A program made the position numbers and the translations under genes. From assembly GCA_014896635.1 (NCBI GenBank), contig JADBKA010000068.1, positions 1-22,295 on the forward strand: a stretch of DNA of 22,295 bases, in the 5' to 3' direction. This stretch comes from Ktedonobacteraceae bacterium. GTDB lineage: Bacteria > Chloroflexota > Ktedonobacteria > Ktedonobacterales > Ktedonobacteraceae. The number at the start of each line of letters is the position of its first letter. Within the stretch, counting starts at the first letter, position 1. Below are positions 14,257-20,699 of the stretch, in pieces. The notes under the pieces were generated by a model, which was given only the letters and a program-made list of their open reading frames with translations, searched no databases and was not told where the DNA came from.

Positions 14257-14586
14257 ATGTCAGACGAGATACATGGCAGAGAAGGGTTACGGCTCCTGGA
14301 TCGTTTCCGGCATTTAGATGAGGCTGTGCAGCGCAAGATCATCAAGTTCGGCGTAAGCGGTATCATCATCATCGTGCTGGGCCTTTTTTTGATTACCTTC
14401 GGTGTCATGGGTGGTGCTATACTTCTTACCGGCTTTGGCGCTCTCGCTGTACTGATGGGAGTGGTCAGCCTGCTGATCGGCTTTATCAATCCAAGCACCC
14501 CACAGGAGCTGGAACCTCCTCTCCAGCCCTCTGAAGAGGTAATCCTGGATGATTACCTTTTTGAAAAGGAAGAGGAGAGCGACTAA
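14257..14586 (+). CDS. Small two-helix membrane protein, unrecognised
   Basis: A 109-residue protein I do not recognise. Residues 1-28 are charged (REGLRLLDRFRHLDEAVQRK). Two hydrophobic helices follow at about 31-51 and 54-77 (IIIIVLGLFLITFGV, then ALAVLMGVVSLLIGF). The tail 79-109 is acidic (EKEEESD end). There is no signal peptide and no Cys or His cluster. The ATG at 14257 has AAGGA eight bases upstream and fits the promoter at 14162-14190. Its stop is only 5 bases from the stop of the convergent copC-copD gene, so there is no room for a separate terminator. Confidence 0.75.
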   Translation: MSDEIHGREGLRLLDRFRHLDEAVQRKIIKFGVSGIIIIVLGLFLITFGVMGGAILLTGFGALAVLMGVVSLLIGFINPSTPQELEPPLQPSEEVILDDYLFEKEEESD

Positions 14587-14591
14587 CCACC

Positions 14592-16454
14592 TCAGGGCAG
14601 GGTCAGTTGCCACTCCGTCATGGCATCATCGAAGCCGGGGCGCCGGACAAGCAGCGCGAGGCGCCAGTCGCCCGTCATGCTGAGTACCGGCGTCGCTGTC
14701 GAGTAGTAGCCGGGTTTGCCCGCGACCGGCTGCAAATTCACTTCCTGCACTCCCATATCCATATCCAGCATAGTAAAACGCAACACGACCGCATCCACCT
14801 TCTGTACTGGCTGGCCGTTCGCGTCCTTTAACTCCACCTCAAACGTATTGTTGCCTACCGTCCCTGGATTAATCGCCAGGCGATAGGTGAGATCGGCCAT
14901 CTTCCCCTGGCGGATCAGCGCACCTGGCTCGCCGGACGCAGTAGAAGTCGAACTTGCGGGTCGGGGCGGACTGAGACTGGTCAATGCGCCAACGACGAGT
15001 AGAAGCAGCACCGCCACCAGAGCCTCGTAGCGTAACGAACGGCTGAATGAGCGCTGCAAAGCTCCTGCGGCCAGCGAGGGTGCCCCCCGCTCCTCGTCTG
15101 TACTGGCAGCAAACGTCCTCATACGCGGGCTGACCTTGCGCAGGTGGTAAGCACCAAAACCAAGTAGCACAATGAAAATGCAGATCTTGACGAGCAAAGC
15201 GCGTCCATAGCCACTGTTCCAGAGCAGGTCGAGCGCCGGCAACTGCACCACCGCTTGTAGCGTGCCGGTCACGATCAGCAAGGCAACACTGATAAGCGCA
15301 ATTTGTGAGAACTGCGGTATGATCGCTGCAAAGAGGCGCGTCCGGTCGCCGGTACCGGGAACAAACGCCTGGGCCGCCCCTGGCAGGATCAGCGTAAAAG
15401 CTAACAGGCCACCTATCCAGAAGCCGGTACTCGCCTGATGCAGCACATCCGCCGGCACAAGCAACCAGGCCGCACGATTGGCGGCGGCATGCGAGTTGAG
15501 CGAAGTCGTAAACATAATGGCTATGCCGAGCAGCAGCAGCGCCCACAGATATGCCACAGCGACCCACTGCTCTTCCGCGTGTACCCTCAACCACCAGAGC
15601 AGTCCCACCAGTATAATGAGCAGGAGCCTGGCAAGCCAGACGGTCCCAAAATGGCTCCTGAACAGTAAGGCGCCGAAAGCGCCGTTTGTGAACACCTGCC
15701 AGGGTGCGCTCATACTCACAATACTGGCCTGGTAGATTAGAAAAGCCAGCCAGCCAGCCAGCAGTAGCAGCAGAGTCCACAGGACAGCCTGCATTGTCCG
15801 TTTCTGCATGCGCTGTTCTGCCAGCTTCATTTCCTTGCCCACGACTGACGTCAGCCGTCTGACGCCAGGCTGCCAGACCAGCAGCAGAAACGTTAGACTG
15901 CCTACCAGCCCCGCCATCGCCAGGTAGTTGAGCCAGCGTATGCCGATGCTCCAGAGATTGAAGTTCTCGTCAGCCGTGCTGGCCTGCTGGAGCAGATCGT
16001 TTGTATTGGTGGGCAGAGGACCGGCTCCCACGACAAAGCTGAAACTGCCTGTGACCTCGTGACCATCCTCTTTTGAGACGTTGCGAAAAACTGCGGTATA
16101 CGCGCCGTCAGGAAGGGCAGGCCGCAGCGAAACGATCAGTGAGTAAGGGCTGTCAGGCGCTAGATGGCTGTCGCCGCGATCAACGCGCTGCCGCGCCTGG
16201 TTGTATACCTCGATTCGGCTGAAGGCCGGTTCGATCTGCTCGGTGAACCAGATCTGTACTGTCGCCGGTGGATGGCCAGCAGGCAGGTGGGCATTGGCAG
16301 GAGGATTGCTATGATCATACTGCGCGTGAGCATCCGCCTGTAGTGGCGTAAGTAACATAAGCAGCAGGGAAAGCACTGCCGCGCCGCATAGAAGCAACAG
16401 CTTCCGCAAGTGTACAAATGCCTTTTTTTGTAAAAGAGGATTCGCAATGTTCAT
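14592..16454 (-). CDS. CopC-CopD-YtkA fusion, probable copper handling/uptake protein
   Basis: A 620-residue membrane protein with three parts. A signal peptide (about 1-43) ends in QADA, so the mature protein would start HAQYDHSNPPANA; this N-terminal His is the copper ligand of CopC. The CopC domain (about 44-145) continues with IWFTEQIEPAFSRIEVY and ends in EDGHEVTGSFSFVVG. A CopD-type region of about eight helices (170-480) follows. A soluble C-terminal domain (about 510-620, MDMGVQEV and GKPGYYS) resembles YtkA/FixH-like domains. The family is linked to copper uptake or periplasmic delivery. ATG at 16454 is preferred; a GTG at 16478 adds 8 residues, and neither has a strong SD. It follows the 16793-17509 gene on the same strand. 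Confidence 0.85.
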   Translation of the reverse strand: MNIANPLLQKKAFVHLRKLLLLCGAAVLSLLLMLLTPLQADAHAQYDHSNPPANAHLPAGHPPATVQIWFTEQIEPAFSRIEVYNQARQRVDRGDSHLAPDSPYSLIVSLRPALPDGAYTAVFRNVSKEDGHEVTGSFSFVVGAGPLPTNTNDLLQQASTADENFNLWSIGIRWLNYLAMAGLVGSLTFLLLVWQPGVRRLTSVVGKEMKLAEQRMQKRTMQAVLWTLLLLLAGWLAFLIYQASIVSMSAPWQVFTNGAFGALLFRSHFGTVWLARLLLIILVGLLWWLRVHAEEQWVAVAYLWALLLLGIAIMFTTSLNSHAAANRAAWLLVPADVLHQASTGFWIGGLLAFTLILPGAAQAFVPGTGDRTRLFAAIIPQFSQIALISVALLIVTGTLQAVVQLPALDLLWNSGYGRALLVKICIFIVLLGFGAYHLRKVSPRMRTFAASTDEERGAPSLAAGALQRSFSRSLRYEALVAVLLLLVVGALTSLSPPRPASSTSTASGEPGALIRQGKMADLTYRLAINPGTVGNNTFEVELKDANGQPVQKVDAVVLRFTMLDMDMGVQEVNLQPVAGKPGYYSTATPVLSMTGDWRLALLVRRPGFDDAMTEWQLTLP

Positions 16455-16465
16455 TTTCCACGCCA

Positions 16466-16485
16466 CACAGATACGCACAGATAGG
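16466..16485 (+). repeat. Tandem CACAGAT-type repeat, locus 2
   Basis: CACAGATACG (16466-16475) and CACAGATAGG (16476-16485) are 10-base units in tandem. Compare 13048-13065. Confidence 0.45.
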
Positions 16486-16517
16486 GGAATTGTTGCCCCG
16501 GCGATGATACAGCGGCA

Positions 16518-16542
16518 GGGTAGACCGGAAACCGGTCTACCC
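16518..16542 (-). promoter_or_regulatory. Perfect 11-bp inverted repeat upstream of copC-copD
   Basis: GGGTAGACCGG (16518-16528) and CCGGTCTACCC (16532-16542) flank a 3-base AAA loop. It lies between a candidate -10 (16574-16579) and the copC-copD start, so it would be in the 5' leader. It could be a leader RNA hairpin or a protein-binding dyad; no T-run makes it a terminator. Confidence 0.5.
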
Positions 16543-16569
16543 CGGGACTCACTATGCTTGCTCTGACTA

Positions 16570-16582
16570 TTCTATTATAGAA
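16570..16582 (-). promoter_or_regulatory. Palindrome over a candidate -10 of copC-copD
   Basis: TTCTAT-T-ATAGAA is a perfect inverted repeat. On the minus strand it contains TATAAT (plus positions 16574-16579). A TTGACA exists (16609-16614) but 29 bases away, too far for a standard promoter, so a regulator acting at a poor or distorted promoter is possible. Weakly supported. Confidence 0.35.
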
Positions 16583-16670
16583 CGAACGTGCAGGCTACTC
16601 CTCGTTGGTGTCAACTTTGGGGATATCTCCATTTGCGTTAACTTAATGCTTTTTCAACACACCTTTTAGG

Positions 16671-16772
16671 GAAGGGGGAAAAAGCGGGGACACCCCCCCC
16701 GCAACGCGGGGACCCGTGTGTTCCCGGGCGCGCCCCGCCAGGGGGCGACCGCCCCCTGGACCCCCCTTTCCG
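16671..16772 (+). repeat. Intergenic hairpin element, copy B
   Basis: It begins GAAGGGGGAAAAAGCGGGG, contains a GGGGACA-CCCCC block and ends in the hairpin CCAGGGGGC (16738-16746) / GCCCCCTGG (16751-16759) followed by ACCCCCCTTTCC. The blocks and orientation match copy A (12890-13022), with GCCAG.GGGC...GCCC.CTG.ACCCC shared. Confidence 0.55.
16679..16702 (-). terminator. Intrinsic terminator of the 16793-17509 gene
   Basis: On the minus strand GCGGGG (16697-16702) pairs with CCCCGC (16684-16689) and is followed by five T (16683-16679). It lies inside repeat element copy B and about 90 bases past the stop of the upstream gene. Confidence 0.55.
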
Positions 16773-16792
16773 TTCAGTTACCACCTCTGAGG

Positions 16793-17509
16793 CTATCCCC
16801 GCAGGCTATCGGTGGGAGTTTTCTCAGCGGCTGAAGCAGCGCCCGCAGTGGCGGCAGACGGTTTGCGTGTGAGCGCGAAGATAGCCGTTCCCAGTCCCAC
16901 GATGCCAAGCAGCGAACCGGCAATGCCGAAGATCGTCGCGGTGTTCGCGCTATCCCTGGCAGCCTGCACCTGCTGCCGAAGCGCGGCGGCATTATTGTTA
17001 TCACCGCTCTGAGCCTGGCTGGCAACGGCGGGATAGGTATTGAGCGGCTCAACTTCACCAAAGGTATTGGGACCACTGGTGAACTTCTCATCAATGTTCT
17101 GGCCGTTCAGTGTGCCGAAGATATGGAAAGTGTAGGCACCGGTTTTTGTTGGGAGAAAGTAGGAAGAATACTTACCGGGGTTGCCGTAACGTGGTTTTAA
17201 GGGCAGGGCAAGCGGGGCAGAGCCGCCCATCGACACCTCGGCTTTGAGCGTCTTCTCAGCGTCCTGCACCGGATTGCTCAGAACACGCTGGCCGTCTTTG
17301 ACGGTATACGTGCAATCGCTGCCCTGGCAAACGGTAAAGTCGATGCTGTTGAGCTGGTTGAGGTAAGCGGGTTCGTTCAGGAAGCCGACGACGAAGGTGT
17401 AGTTGCCCACGTGCCGTTTCTCGTGTGCGAAAGCCGGCGTCGTGGTGAGCGTCAGTGCGAGCAAAGCCACAATGAGGCCGATCAGACCGAAAGCGATTTT
17501 TCTCTTCAT
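16793..17509 (-). CDS. Secreted, C-terminally anchored protein; probable copper partner
   Basis: A 238-residue protein. A signal peptide (1-28) ends in PAFA, so the mature protein would start HEKRHVGNYTFVVGFLNEP. An N-terminal His followed four residues later by another His suggests a metal site, as in CopC. The body (about 29-150) looks like a small beta domain with one Cys pair (Cys61 and Cys66, in VCQGSDCTY), and contains TKTGAYTFHIFGTLNG. A Gln/Asn/Ala-rich linker precedes a single helix at about 190-212, then a short Ala-rich tail. ATG at 17509 has GGGAG upstream. I do not recognise a named family; copper function is inferred from the CopC-CopD gene downstream and the His start. Confidence 0.7.
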   Translation of the reverse strand: MKRKIAFGLIGLIVALLALTLTTTPAFAHEKRHVGNYTFVVGFLNEPAYLNQLNSIDFTVCQGSDCTYTVKDGQRVLSNPVQDAEKTLKAEVSMGGSAPLALPLKPRYGNPGKYSSYFLPTKTGAYTFHIFGTLNGQNIDEKFTSGPNTFGEVEPLNTYPAVASQAQSGDNNNAAALRQQVQAARDSANTATIFGIAGSLLGIVGLGTAIFALTRKPSAATAGAASAAEKTPTDSLRG

Positions 17510-17572
17510 AACTCTCCCTCAGGTAGAAGCTGGCTGATTCCAGGATCTGCTCTCTTGTTGCATTCGAGCAAC

Positions 17573-17587
17573 TTTTACATTGTAAAA
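17573..17587 (-). promoter_or_regulatory. Palindrome over the -10 of the copper-partner gene
   Basis: TTTTACA-T-TGTAAAA is a perfect 15-base inverted repeat. On the minus strand it includes TACAAT (plus 17579-17584), a -10 placed about 70 bases ahead of the ATG at 17509. The core TACA...TGTA resembles the CopY cop box, TACAnnTGTA, except that the spacer is one base, not two. Confidence 0.45.
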
Positions 17588-18057
17588 ATAAAAGCTTTAA
17601 CACATCCTCGATGAGGATGATTCAAGCATAGTAAATAGATCGTATCCTGTCATCGGGAGAAATACCTAACTTTTTACAGGAAATTTCTTAGGGTGCGCTA
17701 AAAGAGAGGGGTGAAGCTCTGATTTCCCCAACGAAGCGAGAGGTCAGGGGAGCGCCTCTCGCCTCTCATACGAGCATCTGCCCTCAGAGCGGCAGAGTCG
17801 TCCAGCGCGGCATGATCACAAAAAGCCAATTTTATGACCATGTAGCTGCGAGGTCTTACCGGGGATGCGCGGGGGGGAACGAAAAATAATCTGCTGGCTT
17901 TTCATGCCCTGCCGAGCTTGACAGGAAACATCTCTCCCCGCCATCCAGCGGTTTTTTCCCTGGGGAATACTGACACTTCTACTATAGAGGGTGGGTATTA
18001 AAGATTTTTTATTGTAAGGTTAAATTTCCGTTTGGGCTTCGTGAAGTGAAATATGGC

Positions 18058-18086
18058 TTGACCTGCCAGCCGAGATATGCTATGAT
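18058..18086 (+). promoter_or_regulatory. Promoter of tRNA-Lys
   Basis: -35 TTGACC (18058-18063) and -10 TATGAT (18081-18086) are 17 bases apart. The start near 18093 is about 23 bases before the tRNA. Confidence 0.7.
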
Positions 18087-18115
18087 CATCGTGTTCGCGG
18101 CATCGCACGCGGCAG

Positions 18116-18187
18116 GCCCGCGTAGCTCAACGGTAGAGCAGTCGACTCTTAATCGATTGGTTGGAGGTTCGAATCCTCTCGCGGGTA
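18116..18187 (+). tRNA. tRNA-Lys (anticodon CUU)
   Basis: A 72-base cloverleaf. The acceptor GCCCGCG pairs with CGCGGGT (G1-U72 wobble) with discriminator A73. The D stem is GCTC/GAGC with an AACGGTA loop, and the anticodon stem GTCGA/TCGAT holds the loop CTCTTAA with anticodon CTT at 18148-18150. The T stem GGAGG/CCTCT holds loop TTCGAAT. CCA is not encoded and must be added by the nucleotidyltransferase. A promoter precedes it and a strong terminator follows. Confidence 0.95.
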
Positions 18188-18200
18188 TCTTCCCGGTCAA

Positions 18201-18230
18201 GGGCCTCCCTATGAAGGGAGGCCCTTTTTT
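18201..18230 (+). terminator. Strong intrinsic terminator after tRNA-Lys
   Basis: GGGCCTCCCT (18201-18210) and AGGGAGGCCC (18215-18224) form a perfect 10-bp stem with an ATGA loop, followed by six T (18225-18230). Confidence 0.95.
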
Positions 18231-18238
18231 CTCTGGCC

Positions 18239-18268
18239 TTGACTTTTCCCCACTCCCCACGTTAAAAT
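18239..18268 (+). promoter_or_regulatory. Promoter of the ArsR-family gene
   Basis: -35 TTGACT (18239-18244) and -10 TAAAAT (18263-18268) are 18 bases apart, directly after the tRNA terminator. The start would be near 18275, inside the dyad at 18268-18285. Confidence 0.6.
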
Positions 18269-18285
18269 ATAAACAGACGTTTATA
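18268..18285 (+). promoter_or_regulatory. Likely ArsR operator
   Basis: TATAAAC-AGAC-GTTTATA is a perfect 7-4-7 inverted repeat that overlaps the last base of the -10 and the predicted start of the ArsR-family gene. AT-rich dyads at this position are typical for ArsR/SmtB autoregulation. Confidence 0.6.
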
Positions 18286-18321
18286 AAATGAAGTTTTATG
18301 GATGCGAGGAAGGCGGCGCTT

Positions 18322-18666
18322 ATGGACGACTGGCGTGACCTCAAGCAGATGATGAAAGCCCTGGCAGGCGTAGCGCGCCTCACCATCGTCTACCATCTTG
18401 CGCGCCACCCGCAGGTCACAGTCACCGATCTGACAGCCCTGTTGCACATCAGTCAGCCGCTTGTCTCCTGGCACCTGCGCAAGTTGCGGCGAGCGGGCAT
18501 CATCGAGACGCACCGCGTAGGCCGCCAGGTGTATTGTTCACTCAACCAGTCTCGCTTCCGCGAGTGCCTGCGCAAGCTGGAGGGTCTGGTTGATCCCAGT
18601 TTTCTGGTTGAGGCGCTGCCCAGTGGGGTAACGTTGATTGAAGCGGATGCTGAGCCGGAAGGATAA
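18322..18666 (+). CDS. ArsR-family transcriptional regulator
   Basis: A 114-residue winged helix-turn-helix repressor. ALAGVARLTIVYHLARHP (13-30) is the typical ArsR helix, LLHISQPLVSWHLRKLRRAGII (40-61) the recognition region, and THRVGRQVYCSLN (63-75) the wing. The metal-binding ELCVCDL motif of classic ArsR is absent (here VTVTDLTAL), and the only cysteines are Cys72 and Cys82, so the ligand may not be a soft metal. The ATG at 18322 is preferred because AGGAAGG lies 8 bases upstream; the ATG at 18298 would add 8 residues with no good site. A promoter and a perfect dyad lie directly upstream. Its targets may include itself and the PHP gene; no adjacent transporter is visible. Confidence 0.88.
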   Translation: MDDWRDLKQMMKALAGVARLTIVYHLARHPQVTVTDLTALLHISQPLVSWHLRKLRRAGIIETHRVGRQVYCSLNQSRFRECLRKLEGLVDPSFLVEALPSGVTLIEADAEPEG

Positions 18667-18861
18667 GCAGAGCATCCTTTTAACAGGATTTTACCCTGAT
18701 TTAAACTTAATTCTTAACATCCCTGTAACGTCTGCGTGATATGTTATACGGCGAGTCAGGGGTGGCTCATCCTCAGAGAGCGTTAAGGACACCAGCAGGT
18801 GGATGCTCTCCGGGCAATCATTCGTCTATTCCTCATTCTGGAGGTAAAAAAGAAGGAACAC

Positions 18862-19734
18862 ATGATTATTCGCAAACAAAACGGCCAGGCCAGCATTTCC
18901 GCGAATAGTATGCCAAAAGGGACTGCAATGCTGAAGAAACGTGCAAAAATGACCTCCCAGGAGGCTTACTACGCCGGGAAGCTTGGCCGGGCTGATTTGC
19001 ACATGCACAGCACCTACAGCGACGGGACGGCCAGCATCAAAGAAATTCTTGAATATACGCAGCAGCAGACGAACCTGGATGTGATCGCCATTACCGACCA
19101 CGATGTTATTGAGGGCGCGTTACGCGCACGCGACCTCTGGACCAGAGGGAAGTATCGCTTCGATTTTGTGGTGGGCGAGGAAGTGACGACAAAAGAAGGG
19201 CATCTGCTCGGACTCTTTATTGAGAAACGCATTCCGCCAGGGCTGAGCATGGAACGCAGCATCGACCTGATCCACGAACAAGGCGGCCTGGCCGTTATTG
19301 CCCATCCACTGCACAGGTTTTTCCGCCACAGCTGCCAGAAAGAGGTCATGGATCGCATCCACTCCTCCCGCGATGTCTGGTTCGATGGCATAGAAACCTG
19401 GAACGCCAGCTTCTGTGGCTTTTATGCAAACTATATTGCTATGGGAGCGAATCGTACCATCTATGGCCTGCCAGAAGTCGGCAATAGCGACGCCCATACT
19501 CCTACCGCCATCGGCTGCGGCTTCACCTGGTTTGAAGGCAGGAACGCCCAGGACATACGGGCCTCGATTGAACAGGGATTGAGTGCTCCCGGCGGCAAAA
19601 TGTGGAAGATGCAGGCGTATTACCAGTGGGTCCGCTACCGTGTTAGCAGCGAATGGAAACGCACAAGATACATTGCTGCCGAGACGGTTGAGGCAGAAGA
19701 GACGACAGAGACCGCCGATACTGCCGTTGCCTGA
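18862..19734 (+). CDS. PHP-domain phosphoesterase
   Basis: A 290-residue PHP-family protein, related to YciV/TrpH-type nucleotide phosphatases. The metal ligands are all present: His47 and His49 in ADLHMHSTYSDG with Asp54, Asp79-His80 in AITDHDVIEGA, Glu106/Glu107 in GEEVTT, His148 in AVIAHPLHR and Asp210-His212 in VGNSDAHTP. PHP enzymes use two or three metals to cleave phosphoesters; the substrate here is undecided. An extra N-terminal stretch of about 40 residues and an acidic Thr/Glu tail (from about 273) are outside the domain. Start choice is uncertain: the ATG at 18862 has GAAGGA close upstream, while a GTG at 18799 or an ATG at 18910 are possible. A hairpin follows the gene. Confidence 0.85.
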   Translation: MIIRKQNGQASISANSMPKGTAMLKKRAKMTSQEAYYAGKLGRADLHMHSTYSDGTASIKEILEYTQQQTNLDVIAITDHDVIEGALRARDLWTRGKYRFDFVVGEEVTTKEGHLLGLFIEKRIPPGLSMERSIDLIHEQGGLAVIAHPLHRFFRHSCQKEVMDRIHSSRDVWFDGIETWNASFCGFYANYIAMGANRTIYGLPEVGNSDAHTPTAIGCGFTWFEGRNAQDIRASIEQGLSAPGGKMWKMQAYYQWVRYRVSSEWKRTRYIAAETVEAEETTETADTAVA

Positions 19735-19751
19735 TCCATCAACACTTGCCC

Positions 19752-19781
19752 GGGTACGCAGGATAACCCGTCCTCGTACCC
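19752..19781 (+). terminator. Hairpin after the PHP gene
   Basis: GGGTACG (19752-19758) pairs with CGTACCC (19775-19781) and AGGA (19760-19763) with TCCT (19771-19774), with one bulged base. No T-run follows, so it is terminator-like only. Confidence 0.4.
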
Positions 19782-19886
19782 TTCCCCCTCCTCTATGTAT
19801 ATGTATAATCGTCAAAACTTGCAATTCGTGAATTTCAACTTTCTCAGGAGCGCCGTCAGAAAGAGCTAGTTCTGGCAGGCCATTTG

Positions 19887-19895
19887 TGATAAAAT
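19887..19895 (+). promoter_or_regulatory. Extended -10 that may yield a leaderless mRNA
   Basis: TG-A-TAAAAT ends 6 bases before the next gene's ATG at 19902, exactly where transcription would start. The -35 (TAGTTC at 17-base spacing) is poor. No Shine-Dalgarno lies in between. Confidence 0.45.
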
Positions 19896-19901
19896 AGAAA
19901 C

Positions 19902-20699
19902 ATGTTTAGCAGACGCATACAGCAACGAGCGAGGAAACTGGTGGCGATGATCATGCAGCCGCTGGCTCGCCTGGGAATCACTCCTAACACATTGACCTGC
20001 ATCGGGCTACTGCTGAGTGCAGTAACGGCCCTTGTAATTGCCTCTGGATACTTGCAGGTAGGAGGAGTGCTGGTGTTGTTTGCTGGCATCTTCGACATGT
20101 TCGATGGTGCGATGGCTCGTGTCCGTAGCGCAGCCACAACCTTTGGCGCCTTTTTAGACTCAACACTGGATCGTTATTCGGAAAGCATCATTCTGTTCGG
20201 CCTGTTTTATTACGCGATGCAGCATACGGGCCTGCAAGAACCTCTCTGGCCCTTTGGCAACGAACAGATGTGGATGATGACTTTCATCTTTGCCTCCGTA
20301 GTGGGTTCGCTCATGGTAAGCTACACCAAAGCGCGCGCCGAAGGGCTTGGCCTGGAATGCAAAACTGGACTTCTGGCCCGGCCAGAACGTGTCGTTTTAC
20401 TGGCAATCGGACTGCTCACTCATACTGGTATCTGGGCGCTGGCTCTCCTGGCGGTCTTTTCTCATATAACCGCAATTGAGCGTATCCTCTCCGTCTGGCG
20501 CACAACGCGCCGGATGGCGCTCAATGAGGAGTACGCAGAGGAGTACGCAGCGATAACTCACACCGACACCCATCCTCAGGATACCAGCCGGGATGACCGC
20601 CGGCCAGAACCTGCCAGAGCGGATGAGTCTTCTCACTCAAACGCTCGCCCGGTGTCCACCGGTGTTCCGCCGTTCAGCGGTGGCACCCACCAGCAATAA
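19902..20699 (+). CDS. CDP-alcohol phosphatidyltransferase
   Basis: A 265-residue membrane enzyme. The family motif is complete: Asp65-x2-Asp68-Gly69-x2-Ala72-Arg73-x8-Gly82-x3-Asp86-x3-Asp90. Arg73 is part of AMARVRSAATTFGAF. Hydrophobic helices lie at about 30-50, 52-64, 94-107, 125-141 and 165-188. The order of helices and a tail rich in polar residues (about 205-265) resemble phosphatidylinositol-phosphate or archaetidylinositol-phosphate synthases, but the alcohol substrate cannot be told from sequence. The ATG at 19902 has no Shine-Dalgarno; an extended -10 ends six bases before it, suggesting a leaderless transcript. It follows the PHP gene, separated by a hairpin. Confidence 0.85.
   Translation: MFSRRIQQRARKLVAMIMQPLARLGITPNTLTCIGLLLSAVTALVIASGYLQVGGVLVLFAGIFDMFDGAMARVRSAATTFGAFLDSTLDRYSESIILFGLFYYAMQHTGLQEPLWPFGNEQMWMMTFIFASVVGSLMVSYTKARAEGLGLECKTGLLARPERVVLLAIGLLTHTGIWALALLAVFSHITAIERILSVWRTTRRMALNEEYAEEYAAITHTDTHPQDTSRDDRRPEPARADESSHSNARPVSTGVPPFSGGTHQQ

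Larger units (their letters stand above)
16455..16792. other. copC-copD upstream region
   Basis: About 340 bases without a gene. From the copC-copD start outwards it holds: a CACAGAT repeat (16466-16485), an 11-bp perfect inverted repeat (16518-16542), a palindrome over a TATAAT (16570-16582), and hairpin element copy B with a minus-strand terminator (16671-16772). Confidence 0.6.
17510..18115. other. 606-base region between the copper gene and tRNA-Lys
   Basis: No credible ORF. It holds the promoter-palindrome of the copper gene (17573-17587), a CATCCTC-GAT-GAGGATG hairpin (17603-17619), a GCGAGAGG/CCTCTCGC hairpin (17737-17763), an AT-rich stretch (17985-18030) and the tRNA promoter. Between 17770 and 17980 I see only single promoter-like words (TTGACA near 17919) without partners. 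Confidence 0.55.

Noticed and set aside
14869..15780. 303-codon minus-strand frame overlapping copC-copD
   Set aside because: It lies in another frame within the CopD region; the CopC-CopD frame has signal peptide, helices and domain order.
17780..17980. Possible small RNA before tRNA-Lys
   Set aside because: A TTGACA near 17919 lacks a matching -10 and no terminator follows, so I see no transcript unit.
18702..18735. Pho-box-like TTAAAC/TTAACA/TGTAAC series ahead of the PHP gene
   Set aside because: The spacing is irregular and does not give clean 11-base direct repeats, so it is probably chance in AT-rich DNA.
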